Shown here: piece after piece, positions 13,021-20,726 of the stretch | How positions within the stretch are numbered: position 1 is the first letter of the stretch | How the letters are laid out: each line of letters starts with the position of its first letter | Virus record (IMG/VR): IMGVR_UViG_3300020190_000316 | Location: 1 to 25,964 of that record | Direction: 5' to 3' (one strand) | Length of the DNA: 25,964 nt | Origin: a virus | The notes under the pieces: generated by a model | The model's database searches: none | Seen by the model: the letters and a program-made list of their open reading frames with translations, nothing else | Told to the model about the DNA's origin: nothing | Program-made: the position numbers and the translations under genes

Positions 13021-14559
13021 ATGGCAACAGTCACAAAAGACTTTAAGGTAAAAAATGGTCTGATTGTTGAAGGCACAACAGGTACCATCAACAACCATGA
13101 CATTCTTACTAAGAAGACTGACGATCAAACTTATATCGTCAACCTGATTGGCGGAACAGCCACATCAGCAAATGAAGCAAACAAGGTTGTAAAGCGTGAT
13201 GGCTCAGGCAACTTTGCTGCAGGTACAATTACAGCAGACCTCGTTGGTAATGTAACTGGTAATGCTTCAACAGCAACAACACTTGAGACTTCTCGCACAA
13301 TTACATTGGGCGGAGATCTTGCAGGTTCCGTTTCATTTAATGGTTCTGCAAACGTAACATTAAACGCAACAGTTGCAAGTTCTTTTGCAACAGACGCAGA
13401 AGTTGCAGCAGCAAAAGCCGAAGCAATCTCAACTGCAGCAGATGACGCAACTACAAAGGCTAATAATGCAAGGTCAGAAGCAATCTCTACAGCAGCATTA
13501 GATGCAACTACAAAGGCTAATTTTGCCCAATCAGAGGCAATTGGATTTGCAGCATTAGATGCAACAGACAAGGCTAATAATGCCCTTACATCAGCAAATA
13601 CTTACACAGATGGAAAAGTTGCAGACTTGGTTAGTGGTGCACCAGAACTACTTAACACCCTTAATGAGTTGGCAGAAGCAATTGGCGATGATGCTAACTT
13701 TGCTACAACTCTTACTACATCAGTAGGAACCAAGGTTTCAAAGGCTGGAGATACAATGACTGGACTTCTTGTCCTTTCAGCAGATCCATCAGCAGCCCTT
13801 GGTGCAGCAACAAAACAATATGTTGATGCAGCAGAAGCAGATGCAGTTTCAACTGCCTCAGCAGACGCTACCTCAAAGGCTAACGCAGCACAGTCTGCAG
13901 CAGCAGCAGATGCTACAAGCAAGGCTAACGCTGCACAAGCAGCAGCAATTGCTCATGCAGATGCACTCACAACAGCAGATGTAGAAGAAAATACAAACTT
14001 GTATTACACTGCTGCTCGTGCAAAAGGAGAAGCAGCAACGCTTCTTGCAAATGCAATAAAAACAAACATTGTAATTACTAAAGATGGTTCAGACAATCTT
14101 ACAATTACCGCAGAAAACGGTGTTGCAGATTCTGATACTGACGATCTTGTTGAAGGTACTTCAAACCTATACTTCACAGATGCTCGTGCAGTATCTGCTC
14201 TTGAGGCAGTCACACCAGACTTCCCTGCAGTAGAAATTGCATCTGTAGCAAAGCAGGTAGCAGCAGAAGCATCTGTTGCAACTGCAAGCACAAACACAGC
14301 AGTGTCATGGGCTAAGGCTTCATATCGCTCTGCTGAATTTTTGGTTAAGATTGCCAATGGAACTCACACAGAAGTTTCAAAGGTTATTTTGACACTTGAC
14401 ACATCAGACAATGTTGCTATCACAGAATACGCAATGGTTGGAACAAATGGTTCTCTTGGATCGGTTTCAGCAGATGTTTCTGGCAACGATGTTCGTCTTC
14501 GTGTCACTACCGCTAACAACAACTCAACAGTTGCTGCTATCGGAACGCTTTTAAAGTAA
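13021..14559 (+). CDS. Alanine-rich tail fibre protein (512 aa)
   Basis: The ATG follows aaggaga. The N-terminus is 'MATVTKDFKVKNGLIVEG'. Then come fibre repeats: 'VVKRDGSGNFAAGTITADL', 'GNVTGNASTATTLETSRTITLGGDLAGSVSFNGS'. Next is a long Ala/Lys/Asp-rich helical region (about residues 120-310, repeats such as SEAISTAALDATTKAN) likely to form a trimeric coiled coil. It is interrupted by the fibre motifs 'APELLNTLNELAEAIGDDANF' and 'GLLVLSADPSAALGAATKQYVD'. The C-terminal domain is shared with 12559. It is richer in G and C than the genes before 12500 because of the Ala codons. Confidence 0.85.
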   Translation: MATVTKDFKVKNGLIVEGTTGTINNHDILTKKTDDQTYIVNLIGGTATSANEANKVVKRDGSGNFAAGTITADLVGNVTGNASTATTLETSRTITLGGDLAGSVSFNGSANVTLNATVASSFATDAEVAAAKAEAISTAADDATTKANNARSEAISTAALDATTKANFAQSEAIGFAALDATDKANNALTSANTYTDGKVADLVSGAPELLNTLNELAEAIGDDANFATTLTTSVGTKVSKAGDTMTGLLVLSADPSAALGAATKQYVDAAEADAVSTASADATSKANAAQSAAAADATSKANAAQAAAIAHADALTTADVEENTNLYYTAARAKGEAATLLANAIKTNIVITKDGSDNLTITAENGVADSDTDDLVEGTSNLYFTDARAVSALEAVTPDFPAVEIASVAKQVAAEASVATASTNTAVSWAKASYRSAEFLVKIANGTHTEVSKVILTLDTSDNVAITEYAMVGTNGSLGSVSADVSGNDVRLRVTTANNNSTVAAIGTLLK

Positions 14560-14589
14560 TAAAATAAATAAAAAGAGGGAGTGGTAATC

Positions 14590-15045
14590 TTGGCAACAGT
14601 CAACAAGGACTTCAAGGTTAAAAATGGACTTATCGTCGCAAGTGGCGGTGAGTTTGGCGGGACGGTAGTTGTAGCAGATCCTACACTATCAACCCATGCT
14701 GCTACTAAAGCATATGTAGATTCAGTAGTAGGCAGTATGACAACTGGGGCTACCGCTCCCTCTACACCAGATAATGGTGATTTATGGTTTGACACATTAA
14801 CATCAAGAGTTAATGTTTATTATTCTGGATCATGGATTACTCTTGCAGCAATTGATGATACATTAAATCTTCCACAGCATATTCACGATACTGCTATCGA
14901 TGGAACTGGTTTTATAGTGTCTCAGTTTGTAAGCGGAGGTAGTTTTAATGACCCACAGGGTTCTCCAGTAGATGGGGGATCCTACAATACCAACTCGTGG
15001 ACAGTAGTCTATGACGGCGGTAGCGCAGTAGATAACTTCAATTAA
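14590..15045 (+). CDS. Tail fibre protein (151 aa), probable TTG start
   Basis: The frame opens with GTG at 14581, but TTG at 14590 gives MATVNKDFKVKNGLIV, aligned with the N-terminus of the neighbour at 13021. The ribosome binding site gaggg (14575-14579) is ten bases from the TTG and only one from the GTG, so TTG is preferred. The product contains 'LSTHAATKAYVDSVVGSM' and 'APSTPDNGDLWFDTLTSRVNVYYSGSW', classic fibre motifs for cassette joining and a short display domain. It ends with a Gly/Ser-rich beta segment. It is probably an assembly or minor fibre subunit. Confidence 0.72.
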   Translation: MATVNKDFKVKNGLIVASGGEFGGTVVVADPTLSTHAATKAYVDSVVGSMTTGATAPSTPDNGDLWFDTLTSRVNVYYSGSWITLAAIDDTLNLPQHIHDTAIDGTGFIVSQFVSGGSFNDPQGSPVDGGSYNTNSWTVVYDGGSAVDNFN

Positions 15046-15052
15046 AAACTGA

Positions 15053-15061
15053 TGTTATAAT
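15053..15061 (+). promoter_or_regulatory. Extended -10 promoter with structured leader for the large fibre gene
   Basis: TGTTATAAT (15053-15061 region) is followed by a leader of about 37 bases with a TGGTA-GAAA-TACCA hairpin (15078-15091), then caaggag and ATG 15105. Confidence 0.55.
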
Positions 15062-15104
15062 AAGCACAGAAATAAAATGGTAGAAATACCACAAGGAGAG
15101 ATAA

Positions 15105-17006
15105 ATGGCAACAAGAATGCAACAGCGCAGAGGAACCGCAGCACAGTGGTCTGGCGCAAACCCAATTTTGGCAGCAGGTGAAATCGGTTTTGAAACCGAC
15201 ACAAGTAAATTTAAAATAGGTAACGGATCATCTACATGGTCTGCCCTAAACTATTATGTGGACGCAAATGCGATCCTTGACGGTGCACCAGGTGTACTAG
15301 ATACTCTAAACGAACTTGCAGCAGCCTTGGGTGACGATCCAGAATTTATCACTACTGTTGCAACAAATCTCTCAACTCACGCAGCAGATACCTCAGATGT
15401 GCACGGTATCGCAAATACAGCAAACTTAGCAACACTTAATGATCTATCCGAGGCAATATCTAACGCAGAAGTTGATCAATCAACTCTTGCTGGCGTTGGA
15501 CTTGATTGGAATGCAGGTACAGAACAGTTTGATATTGATGATACTGTTGTTACTCTTACAGGTACACAGTCATTAACCAATAAAACATTAAATGCAGCAG
15601 ATCTTGGTTCAAGTTCAATAGCAACTACTCAAGATGGTGCTGATTCATCAACAAAAATTGCCACGACTGCATTCGTACAACAAAGAGTTTCTGCAGTTGT
15701 TGCAGGAGCACCAGAATTATTAAATACATTAAACGAACTTTCTATTGCAATTGCCAACGATCAAAATTTTTCAGCAACTATAACTGAATTAGTTGGACAA
15801 AAACTTGTTAAGGCTGGCGACACAATGACAGGATTTTTAACCTTGTCAGGTGCTCCAGTAAGTGACTTACACGCTGCCACAAAGTTGTATGTAGATACTA
15901 AGTCTAGTACAGAAGCAACTGGTGCCGTCAGCGCTCACACAATATCATCTACTAACGTACATGGTATCGCTGATGTGGGAGAACTTGCAACAAAGTCTTA
16001 TGCAGACAACGCTGCTACTACAGCAGCAACTGGTGCCATAAGCGATCACACAGTATTATCTACTAACGTACATGGTATCGCTAATGTGGAAGAACTTGCA
16101 ACAAAGGCTTATGCAGATAGTTCATCGACTGCAGCAGCAACATCAGCAACAGAAACCCATAGATTAGATACAACAAACGTACATGGAATTGTTGATACAG
16201 CAAACGTTGTTCTTACAGACGATGCTCGTTTGTCAGATACAAGAACACCAACCGATAATACAGTGTCAACAGACAAGATTGTTAATTCTTCAGTAACTGC
16301 AGTAAAACTTGCTGGAGATTCTGTGACAACTGCAAAGATTGAAGATGGTGCAGTGACCTCTGCTAAGATTGCAGATGGAGCAATTGTAAATGCTGATATT
16401 AATGATTCAGCAGCAATTGCATGGACTAAACTTGCTTCTTCTTCAACTATTTCTGAAACAGAACTTGGATATCTTGATGGGGTATCATCTAACATTCAGA
16501 CTCAGTTTACTGGAGTAACTGCTGCAATTGCAACAGCAAAGGCTGAGGCTATCGCAGATGCGACATCACAAGTAAATGCAATTCTTGCAAGTGCTCCAGC
16601 AGCACTCGACACACTTGATGAACTTGCTGCAGCCCTTGGAGATGATGCAAACTTTGCATCTTCTGTAACAACAAGCCTTGAACTAAAGGTTGATTCAATA
16701 ACCCCAATTGTTCAAAAGACAGCATCATACACAATGTCATCACTAACTGAAAGAGATGATTTAATTGAAATGAACTCTTCCTCAGCACTTACGCTGACAA
16801 TTCCAACAAATGCATCAGTTGCCTTCCCAGTTGGAACATCTTTTGATGTTCTTCAAACTGGCTCAGGACAAGTAACAATTGCTGGAGCATCAGGAGTTAC
16901 TGTTAACGCAACACCAGGTCTAAAGTTAAGAACTCAATATTCTTCTGCAACTTGTTTCAAGAGAGCAGAAAATCTATGGGTTGTTTACGGCGACTTGACA
17001 GCGTAG
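15105..17006 (+). CDS. Large tail fibre protein (633 aa)
   Basis: The N-terminus MATRMQQRRGTAAQWSGANP with 'LAAGEIGFETDTSKFKIGNGSSTW' is the well-known anchor module of phage fibres and Mtd/hyaluronidase-type proteins. The body has repeated units: 'LNTLNELAxAxxDDxxF' occurs three times. 'STNVHGIAxVxELATKxYAD' occurs twice in near-identical form (about residues 284-345). There is also 'TVSTDKIVNSSVTAVKLAGDSVTTAKIEDG'. The last 100 residues are the tip domain also found at 9241, ending WVVYGDLTA. This is probably the main receptor-binding fibre or a long tail fibre half. Confidence 0.88.
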   Translation: MATRMQQRRGTAAQWSGANPILAAGEIGFETDTSKFKIGNGSSTWSALNYYVDANAILDGAPGVLDTLNELAAALGDDPEFITTVATNLSTHAADTSDVHGIANTANLATLNDLSEAISNAEVDQSTLAGVGLDWNAGTEQFDIDDTVVTLTGTQSLTNKTLNAADLGSSSIATTQDGADSSTKIATTAFVQQRVSAVVAGAPELLNTLNELSIAIANDQNFSATITELVGQKLVKAGDTMTGFLTLSGAPVSDLHAATKLYVDTKSSTEATGAVSAHTISSTNVHGIADVGELATKSYADNAATTAATGAISDHTVLSTNVHGIANVEELATKAYADSSSTAAATSATETHRLDTTNVHGIVDTANVVLTDDARLSDTRTPTDNTVSTDKIVNSSVTAVKLAGDSVTTAKIEDGAVTSAKIADGAIVNADINDSAAIAWTKLASSSTISETELGYLDGVSSNIQTQFTGVTAAIATAKAEAIADATSQVNAILASAPAALDTLDELAAALGDDANFASSVTTSLELKVDSITPIVQKTASYTMSSLTERDDLIEMNSSSALTLTIPTNASVAFPVGTSFDVLQTGSGQVTIAGASGVTVNATPGLKLRTQYSSATCFKRAENLWVVYGDLTA

Positions 17007-17035
17007 TAAAAATTTAATAGAAACTAGGAGATAGA

Positions 17036-17980
17036 ATGGCAAAGAAACGAGTAGGTAGAAAGTCTCAGGCATCAAATGACTTTTTGGAGCCATTAACGCC
17101 GACGATTACTAGCGCTACAAACGTAGGATCAGGTCGTGCATTTAATGATGGAGCAGTAACTGTTGCATTTTCTTTACCTGCGTTATCTCCAAATGCAACA
17201 TCTTTTACAGTAACAGCAAGCACTGGTCAGACAGCATCTGGAGCATCATCTCCAATTACTGTAACTGGAATTGCTTCAGCAGCAACGCCCACATTTACAG
17301 TAACAGCAACTAACGCAGCAGGAACCTCTGCTGCTTCTGCTGCATCTTCTGCAGTGACAGTATCAACTGTTCCTGGTGTTCCAACAAGCGTTTCTGCATC
17401 TGCATTATCAGCAAACACAAATAGAATATCCTGGACACCAGGCTCTAATGGTGGTTCCGCACTAAGTTCATATACAATTACTGGTTCTGATGGATCTAAT
17501 TACACAGGTATTTCTGGTTCTGCTTCAAGTTATGATGCCGATGACCCAGGACAAAATCCAGGATCACAGACATATACAATTGTTGCTATAAATGCTAATG
17601 GTTCTTCTACTAGCGCTACAACTAACAACGTTAATACCACTCCGCCATTTTTCCCATTCTTTCCACCGTTCTTTCCATTCTTTCCGTTTTTCCCATTCTT
17701 CCCCCCATTTTTCCCATTCTTCCCATTCTTCCCATTCTTTCCACCATTCTTCCCGTTCTTCCCATTCTTCCCGTTCTTCCCACCATTCTTCCCATTCTTC
17801 CCATTCTTCCCGTTCTTCCCACCATTCTTCCCATTCTTCCCATTCTTCCCGTTCTTCCCACCTTCTTTCGGTCCGTCCTTCCCATTCTTCCCACCTAGTT
17901 TCCCACCAGCAGGAGGATGCTACTGTGGATATTGCTGGAGATGTGGTACATGTTGTCCAGGAAGATCATGTCACTGTTAA
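17036..17980 (+). CDS. Fn3-type protein with Phe/Pro repeat and Cys-rich tail
   Basis: The 314-aa product has four parts. There is a basic N-terminus (MAKKRVGRKS). Two fibronectin type III-like domains follow (about residues 22-112 and 113-204; the second shows 'VPTSVSASALSANTNRISWTPGSNGGSALSSYTITG', a textbook Fn3 pattern). A Phe/Pro-only tract covers residues 203-290, built on a 13-residue unit PPFFPFFPFFPFF. The end is GGCYCGYCWRCGTCC...SCHC with eight cysteines in the last 20 residues. Fn3 domains on virions are thought to bind cell-surface carbohydrate. The Phe/Pro and Cys-rich parts match nothing I recognise; they could form a hydrophobic or disulfide-linked fibre core or a metal site. 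An aggaga site precedes ATG 17036. Confidence 0.75.
   Translation: MAKKRVGRKSQASNDFLEPLTPTITSATNVGSGRAFNDGAVTVAFSLPALSPNATSFTVTASTGQTASGASSPITVTGIASAATPTFTVTATNAAGTSAASAASSAVTVSTVPGVPTSVSASALSANTNRISWTPGSNGGSALSSYTITGSDGSNYTGISGSASSYDADDPGQNPGSQTYTIVAINANGSSTSATTNNVNTTPPFFPFFPPFFPFFPFFPFFPPFFPFFPFFPFFPPFFPFFPFFPFFPPFFPFFPFFPFFPPFFPFFPFFPFFPPSFGPSFPFFPPSFPPAGGCYCGYCWRCGTCCPGRSCHC
17645..17900 (+). repeat. 39-base in-frame repeat encoding PPFFPFFPFFPFF
   Basis: Pro-Pro pairs recur exactly every 13 residues (210, 223, 236, 249, 262 and 275). At DNA level this is a 39-base unit of ccattcttc-type nonamers with few differences, all preserving the frame. Confidence 0.88.
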
Positions 17981-17984
17981 AATT

Positions 17985-18014
17985 AGTGAGGGTGTATGAA
18001 AATATGCCCTCATT
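17985..18014 (+). terminator. Hairpin after the Fn3/Phe-Pro gene, terminator-like
   Basis: AGTGAGGGTGTAT and ATATGCCCTCATT form a 13-bp stem including G-U pairs, closed by a GAAA tetraloop, five bases after the TAA. The T-run is missing on the plus strand, so termination would be weak. It could also stabilise the 3' end of the long fibre messages. The next promoter follows 13 bases later. Confidence 0.4.
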
Positions 18015-18024
18015 AAACAACATA

Positions 18025-18033
18025 TGCTATAAT
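18025..18033 (+). promoter_or_regulatory. Extended -10 promoter for the gene at 18060
   Basis: TGCTATAAT (18025-18033) is followed by a short leader with aaaggag (18047-18053) and ATG 18060. Confidence 0.65.
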
Positions 18034-18059
18034 AATAAAAGTACTAAAGGAGATTATTT

Positions 18060-18497
18060 ATGTATGCAGTAGTAGTTGGAGGTAATGGAATATATGATGT
18101 TATTTCATTATTCAATCACATAAGAGAAGACGTCGTAAATAATTTAGATACGGCATACGCAACTGGTTTGCCTATTACATCAATAGATGCAAGTGCACAC
18201 AAGCAATCAGCATTATATGGAGCAACCTTTGATGGTTCTGCATTTTCTGGTGGAGTCAGTGGTCCAAACTTACTAAAGGCAACACAAGAAGAATTAGATT
18301 CTTTTAATTTATATGCATTTTTATCTGATAGTGTTGTTGTTGCAAGAATTGCGGTGCCTGTAGATAGTCCAAAAGCAGAAATGTTCAGTGCAGCAAATGC
18401 TACAGGAATGTCTTTAATTAAAGTTCCTGAAGATCAGGCTGTTTATGTAGGACAATCATACAACTGGGATGGTACTTCTTTTAGTTCAGTAGAATAA
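18060..18497 (+). CDS. Hypothetical protein (145 aa), structural-type
   Basis: The ATG has the ribosome binding site aaaggag. The product begins MYAVVVGGNGIYDVISLFNH and contains 'GATFDGSAFSGGVSGPNLLKATQEELDSF', 'YAFLSDSVVVARIAVPVDSPKAEMFSAAN' and a final 'YVGQSYNWDGTSF'. The 'vG..WDG..F' ending is common in phage tail-fibre accessory proteins, where it resembles 'vGw.ydGt.F'. It heads the operon carrying the oxygenases (18522-24719). No enzymatic motif is seen. It could be a target or scaffold of the following oxygenases, but this is only positional. Confidence 0.6.
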   Translation: MYAVVVGGNGIYDVISLFNHIREDVVNNLDTAYATGLPITSIDASAHKQSALYGATFDGSAFSGGVSGPNLLKATQEELDSFNLYAFLSDSVVVARIAVPVDSPKAEMFSAANATGMSLIKVPEDQAVYVGQSYNWDGTSFSSVE

Positions 18498-18521
18498 TTT
18501 TAACTTTGAAAGGTTAGTCAT

Positions 18522-19265
18522 ATGGAAGTTTATGATGAAAACCAGAATCCCTGGTTTACAAAAGATCGCTCAGAAACTGCATCAAACAGATATCCTACAA
18601 AAACTTTACCAAACGGTATTGTTGTAGAAAATCCAGGACTTGGACTAAATATTTATAGAAACGTGTTTAATAAGGACGATGCCGACAGATATATTCAAAT
18701 ACTTGAATCAAATTTAAATGGAAATTTATTTAAGCAGGATGGCACCCAAAGATATAGATGGTCTGAGGCACAAGTAACAAACTCAACAACTCCAATCAAA
18801 AGAGCAAGAGATGCTGTAGATTTTAAATATAAACAAGAAAATCTTGGACCACGAGATGCATCTAATGCTGAACTTATTGATTTGCATGAAGAGATTTATC
18901 AAAAATTAAAATTTTGCATAGATGATTATGCACGTTATTGGGGAATTAATGTTGTCTATTATGAAGCCTTTAATTTTGTAAAATATGAAGGTGAAGGCAA
19001 ACACTTTAATATACACGCAGATCACGGTCCTGCTTACAATGCAACTGTATCTGCTGTTATATACATCAATGATGATTATGAGGGCGGAGAAATACAATTT
19101 CCAAGACTAGACGGCTACACTCTTATTCCAAAAGTTGGAGATATTGCCGTTTTCCCATCTAACTACATTTATGAGCATGCATCTCTTCCAATGAAGAGCG
19201 GTACAAAGTATTGTGTCGTAATCATGACTGATATTAATGAGTTAGGTCATAAAGATGGGCGATGA
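18522..19265 (+). CDS. 2OG-Fe(II) oxygenase, prolyl-hydroxylase-like (lysine-anchor type) 1
   Basis: The 247-aa product has H165 and D167 (FNIHADHGP), the strand 'VSAVIYINDDYEGGEIQF' (residues 176-193), 'PKVGDIAVFPSNYIYEHASLP' with distal H219, and K229 ten residues on in SGTKYCVV. Lysine stands where most relatives have arginine to bind 2OG, as in some known prolyl and lysyl hydroxylases. It is a close paralogue of the gene at 20043. The N-terminal 160 residues are unique to this pair and may determine substrate. Its end overlaps the next gene by 11 bases. Confidence 0.88.
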   Translation: MEVYDENQNPWFTKDRSETASNRYPTKTLPNGIVVENPGLGLNIYRNVFNKDDADRYIQILESNLNGNLFKQDGTQRYRWSEAQVTNSTTPIKRARDAVDFKYKQENLGPRDASNAELIDLHEEIYQKLKFCIDDYARYWGINVVYYEAFNFVKYEGEGKHFNIHADHGPAYNATVSAVIYINDDYEGGEIQFPRLDGYTLIPKVGDIAVFPSNYIYEHASLPMKSGTKYCVVIMTDINELGHKDGR

Positions 19266-20031
19266 GTACAATAAATTATTTTTTAAAACATATCGACCAT
19301 GGTTAACAAAAGATAGTAAATCCGCTCCAACTCCTACGCAAAAAGAAATACCAGATTGGTATAAAGATGCAGATAGATTTGCAAAAATGTCAAATGGAGA
19401 ATATTACAGAGCACCAAAAGAGGTTTGTCCATTTCCAAAACCTGGAACCACCGATGATTACGGAATGATTCCAACATGGAAAGCATGTCCAGCAATTTTA
19501 GATGCTTTTATAACAGGCTATGTTTTTAAAACTCCATGTGATCTTGTGTTTACTAAAAACAGTCACAATTCGTTAGATCTTAAAATAGATAACGTAATGT
19601 ATAAAGATTTTTGTGTATCTAGGCCACCAATGCCTCAGTTTAAACATCCTCAAGGATATTATAAAGATCATTTTGCCTGGATGCCAGACTGGGGAGTGAG
19701 ACTGCCCGAAGGATATAGTGCATTATTTATGACACCAATGAATAGGTTCGATCTACCCTTTATGAATACTACTGGCGTGGTTGACTCAGACAAGGTTGAA
19801 TTGCTTGGCAGTTTTCCATTTTTTATTATTGATGGGTGGGAAGGAACTATCCCAGCGGGAACGCCATATTTACAAATTCTTCCATTTAAAAGAGAAAATT
19901 GGGAGCATGAACTTGATATTTTAGATTCATCAACAGTATATGCTAAAATAGTAGATAACGCAAATATTTATCGTCAGCCAGATGGCGGGGTATATAAAGA
20001 TAAAGTTTGGACAAGAAGAGAATATAAGTAA
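19255..20031 (+). CDS. DUF6065-like protein embedded in the oxygenase operon, copy 1
   Basis: The 258-aa product has no HxD...H site and is not an oxygenase. The order resembles the family DUF6065 pattern seen more clearly in the neighbour at 20726. First is 'ILDAFITGYVFKTPCDLVFTKN' (a GW/GY-I-..-P-x-D-ahx-F segment). Then 'YSALFMTPMNRFDLPFMNTTGVVDSDK', 'SFPFFIIDGWEGTIPAGTPYLQILPFKRENW'. It lies 11 bases inside the preceding oxygenase gene. The biochemical role of DUF6065 proteins is not known to me; they occur near oxygenases and glycan genes. It may be the substrate-binding or partner protein. Confidence 0.6.
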   Translation: MGDEYNKLFFKTYRPWLTKDSKSAPTPTQKEIPDWYKDADRFAKMSNGEYYRAPKEVCPFPKPGTTDDYGMIPTWKACPAILDAFITGYVFKTPCDLVFTKNSHNSLDLKIDNVMYKDFCVSRPPMPQFKHPQGYYKDHFAWMPDWGVRLPEGYSALFMTPMNRFDLPFMNTTGVVDSDKVELLGSFPFFIIDGWEGTIPAGTPYLQILPFKRENWEHELDILDSSTVYAKIVDNANIYRQPDGGVYKDKVWTRREYK

Positions 20032-20042
20032 AAGGAGATACT

Positions 20043-20726
20043 ATGTCAACTTGGACAGAAAAAGAAAACCTTGGAAATGGAATAACTTGTTATAGAGGTG
20101 TCATTAAAAAAGAATTTGATGTAATTAACAGACTAGAGAGTACTCTTGGTTCTGTTGCTGGATATGGAGAGTTATCTTCAGAGGGTAAAAGGTACCACTG
20201 GATGCCAGCATATGTTGGATATCAGCAGTTGATGCCAGACTATAGGGACTGTGTTGATTTTAAATTTAAAAAGACCGACATTGAGCCAGACAAAAGCGAG
20301 GACTCCCTAAAACTACAGGCACTGTGGCAAGACGTTTATGATGCTCAGGCAGTTGCTGTTGAAGATTATAGAAGAGATTATAACATTATGCCTTTGAAAT
20401 ATTGGGAGGCATTTAATTTTATAAAGTATGGTTCAGGTCAGCACTTTAAAGAACACCATGATCATGGATACTCCTATAATTGCACAGTTTCATTGGTTGC
20501 CTATGTTAATGATGATTATGATGGCGGAGAGTTATTTTTTAGATTGCAAAATTTAAATATTAAGCCAAAGGCTGGCGATCTATATGTTTTCCCATCAAAC
20601 TATATGTATCCACATCAAGCAATGCCAGTGCATTCTGGAACTAAGTATTCTATTGTTACAATGCTTGATTATAGCAAAAAGTATCATACCCCAGACATGT
20701 ATGATCCAAAATGGGAAAAGGAATAA
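20043..20726 (+). CDS. 2OG-Fe(II) oxygenase, prolyl-hydroxylase-like (lysine-anchor type) 2
   Basis: The ATG follows aaaggaga. The 227-aa product has H138 and D140 (KEHHDHGYS), 'TVSLVAYVNDDYDGGELFF' (residues 148-166), 'PKAGDLYVFPSNYMYPHQAMP' with distal H191, and K201 in SGTKYSIVT. The sequence is close to the gene at 18522 along its whole length, including 'YEAFNF' and 'CVDFKFK', so the two arose by duplication with a DUF6065-like gene between them. The TAA overlaps the next ATG. Confidence 0.88.
   Translation: MSTWTEKENLGNGITCYRGVIKKEFDVINRLESTLGSVAGYGELSSEGKRYHWMPAYVGYQQLMPDYRDCVDFKFKKTDIEPDKSEDSLKLQALWQDVYDAQAVAVEDYRRDYNIMPLKYWEAFNFIKYGSGQHFKEHHDHGYSYNCTVSLVAYVNDDYDGGELFFRLQNLNIKPKAGDLYVFPSNYMYPHQAMPVHSGTKYSIVTMLDYSKKYHTPDMYDPKWEKE

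Noticed and set aside
13131-14795. Several minus-strand open frames opposite the Ala-rich fibre genes
   Set aside because: They arise from the codon bias of Ala-rich repeats, have no ribosome binding sites, and conflict with clear fibre homology on the plus strand.
17631-17894. Minus-strand open frame encoding an Arg/Gly/Met repeat opposite the Phe/Pro tract
   Set aside because: It is the mirror of a low-complexity plus-strand repeat, has no ribosome binding site or promoter, and the plus frame has Fn3 domains and operon context.
17645-17900. Regular repeats resembling a CRISPR array
   Set aside because: Units are contiguous, in frame and without unique spacers; they encode a protein repeat.
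17592-17999. Plus-strand Ser/His-rich frame overlapping the Phe/Pro tract
   Set aside because: It is the other reading of the same repeat and has no start signal. The Phe/Pro frame is continuous with the Fn3 domains.
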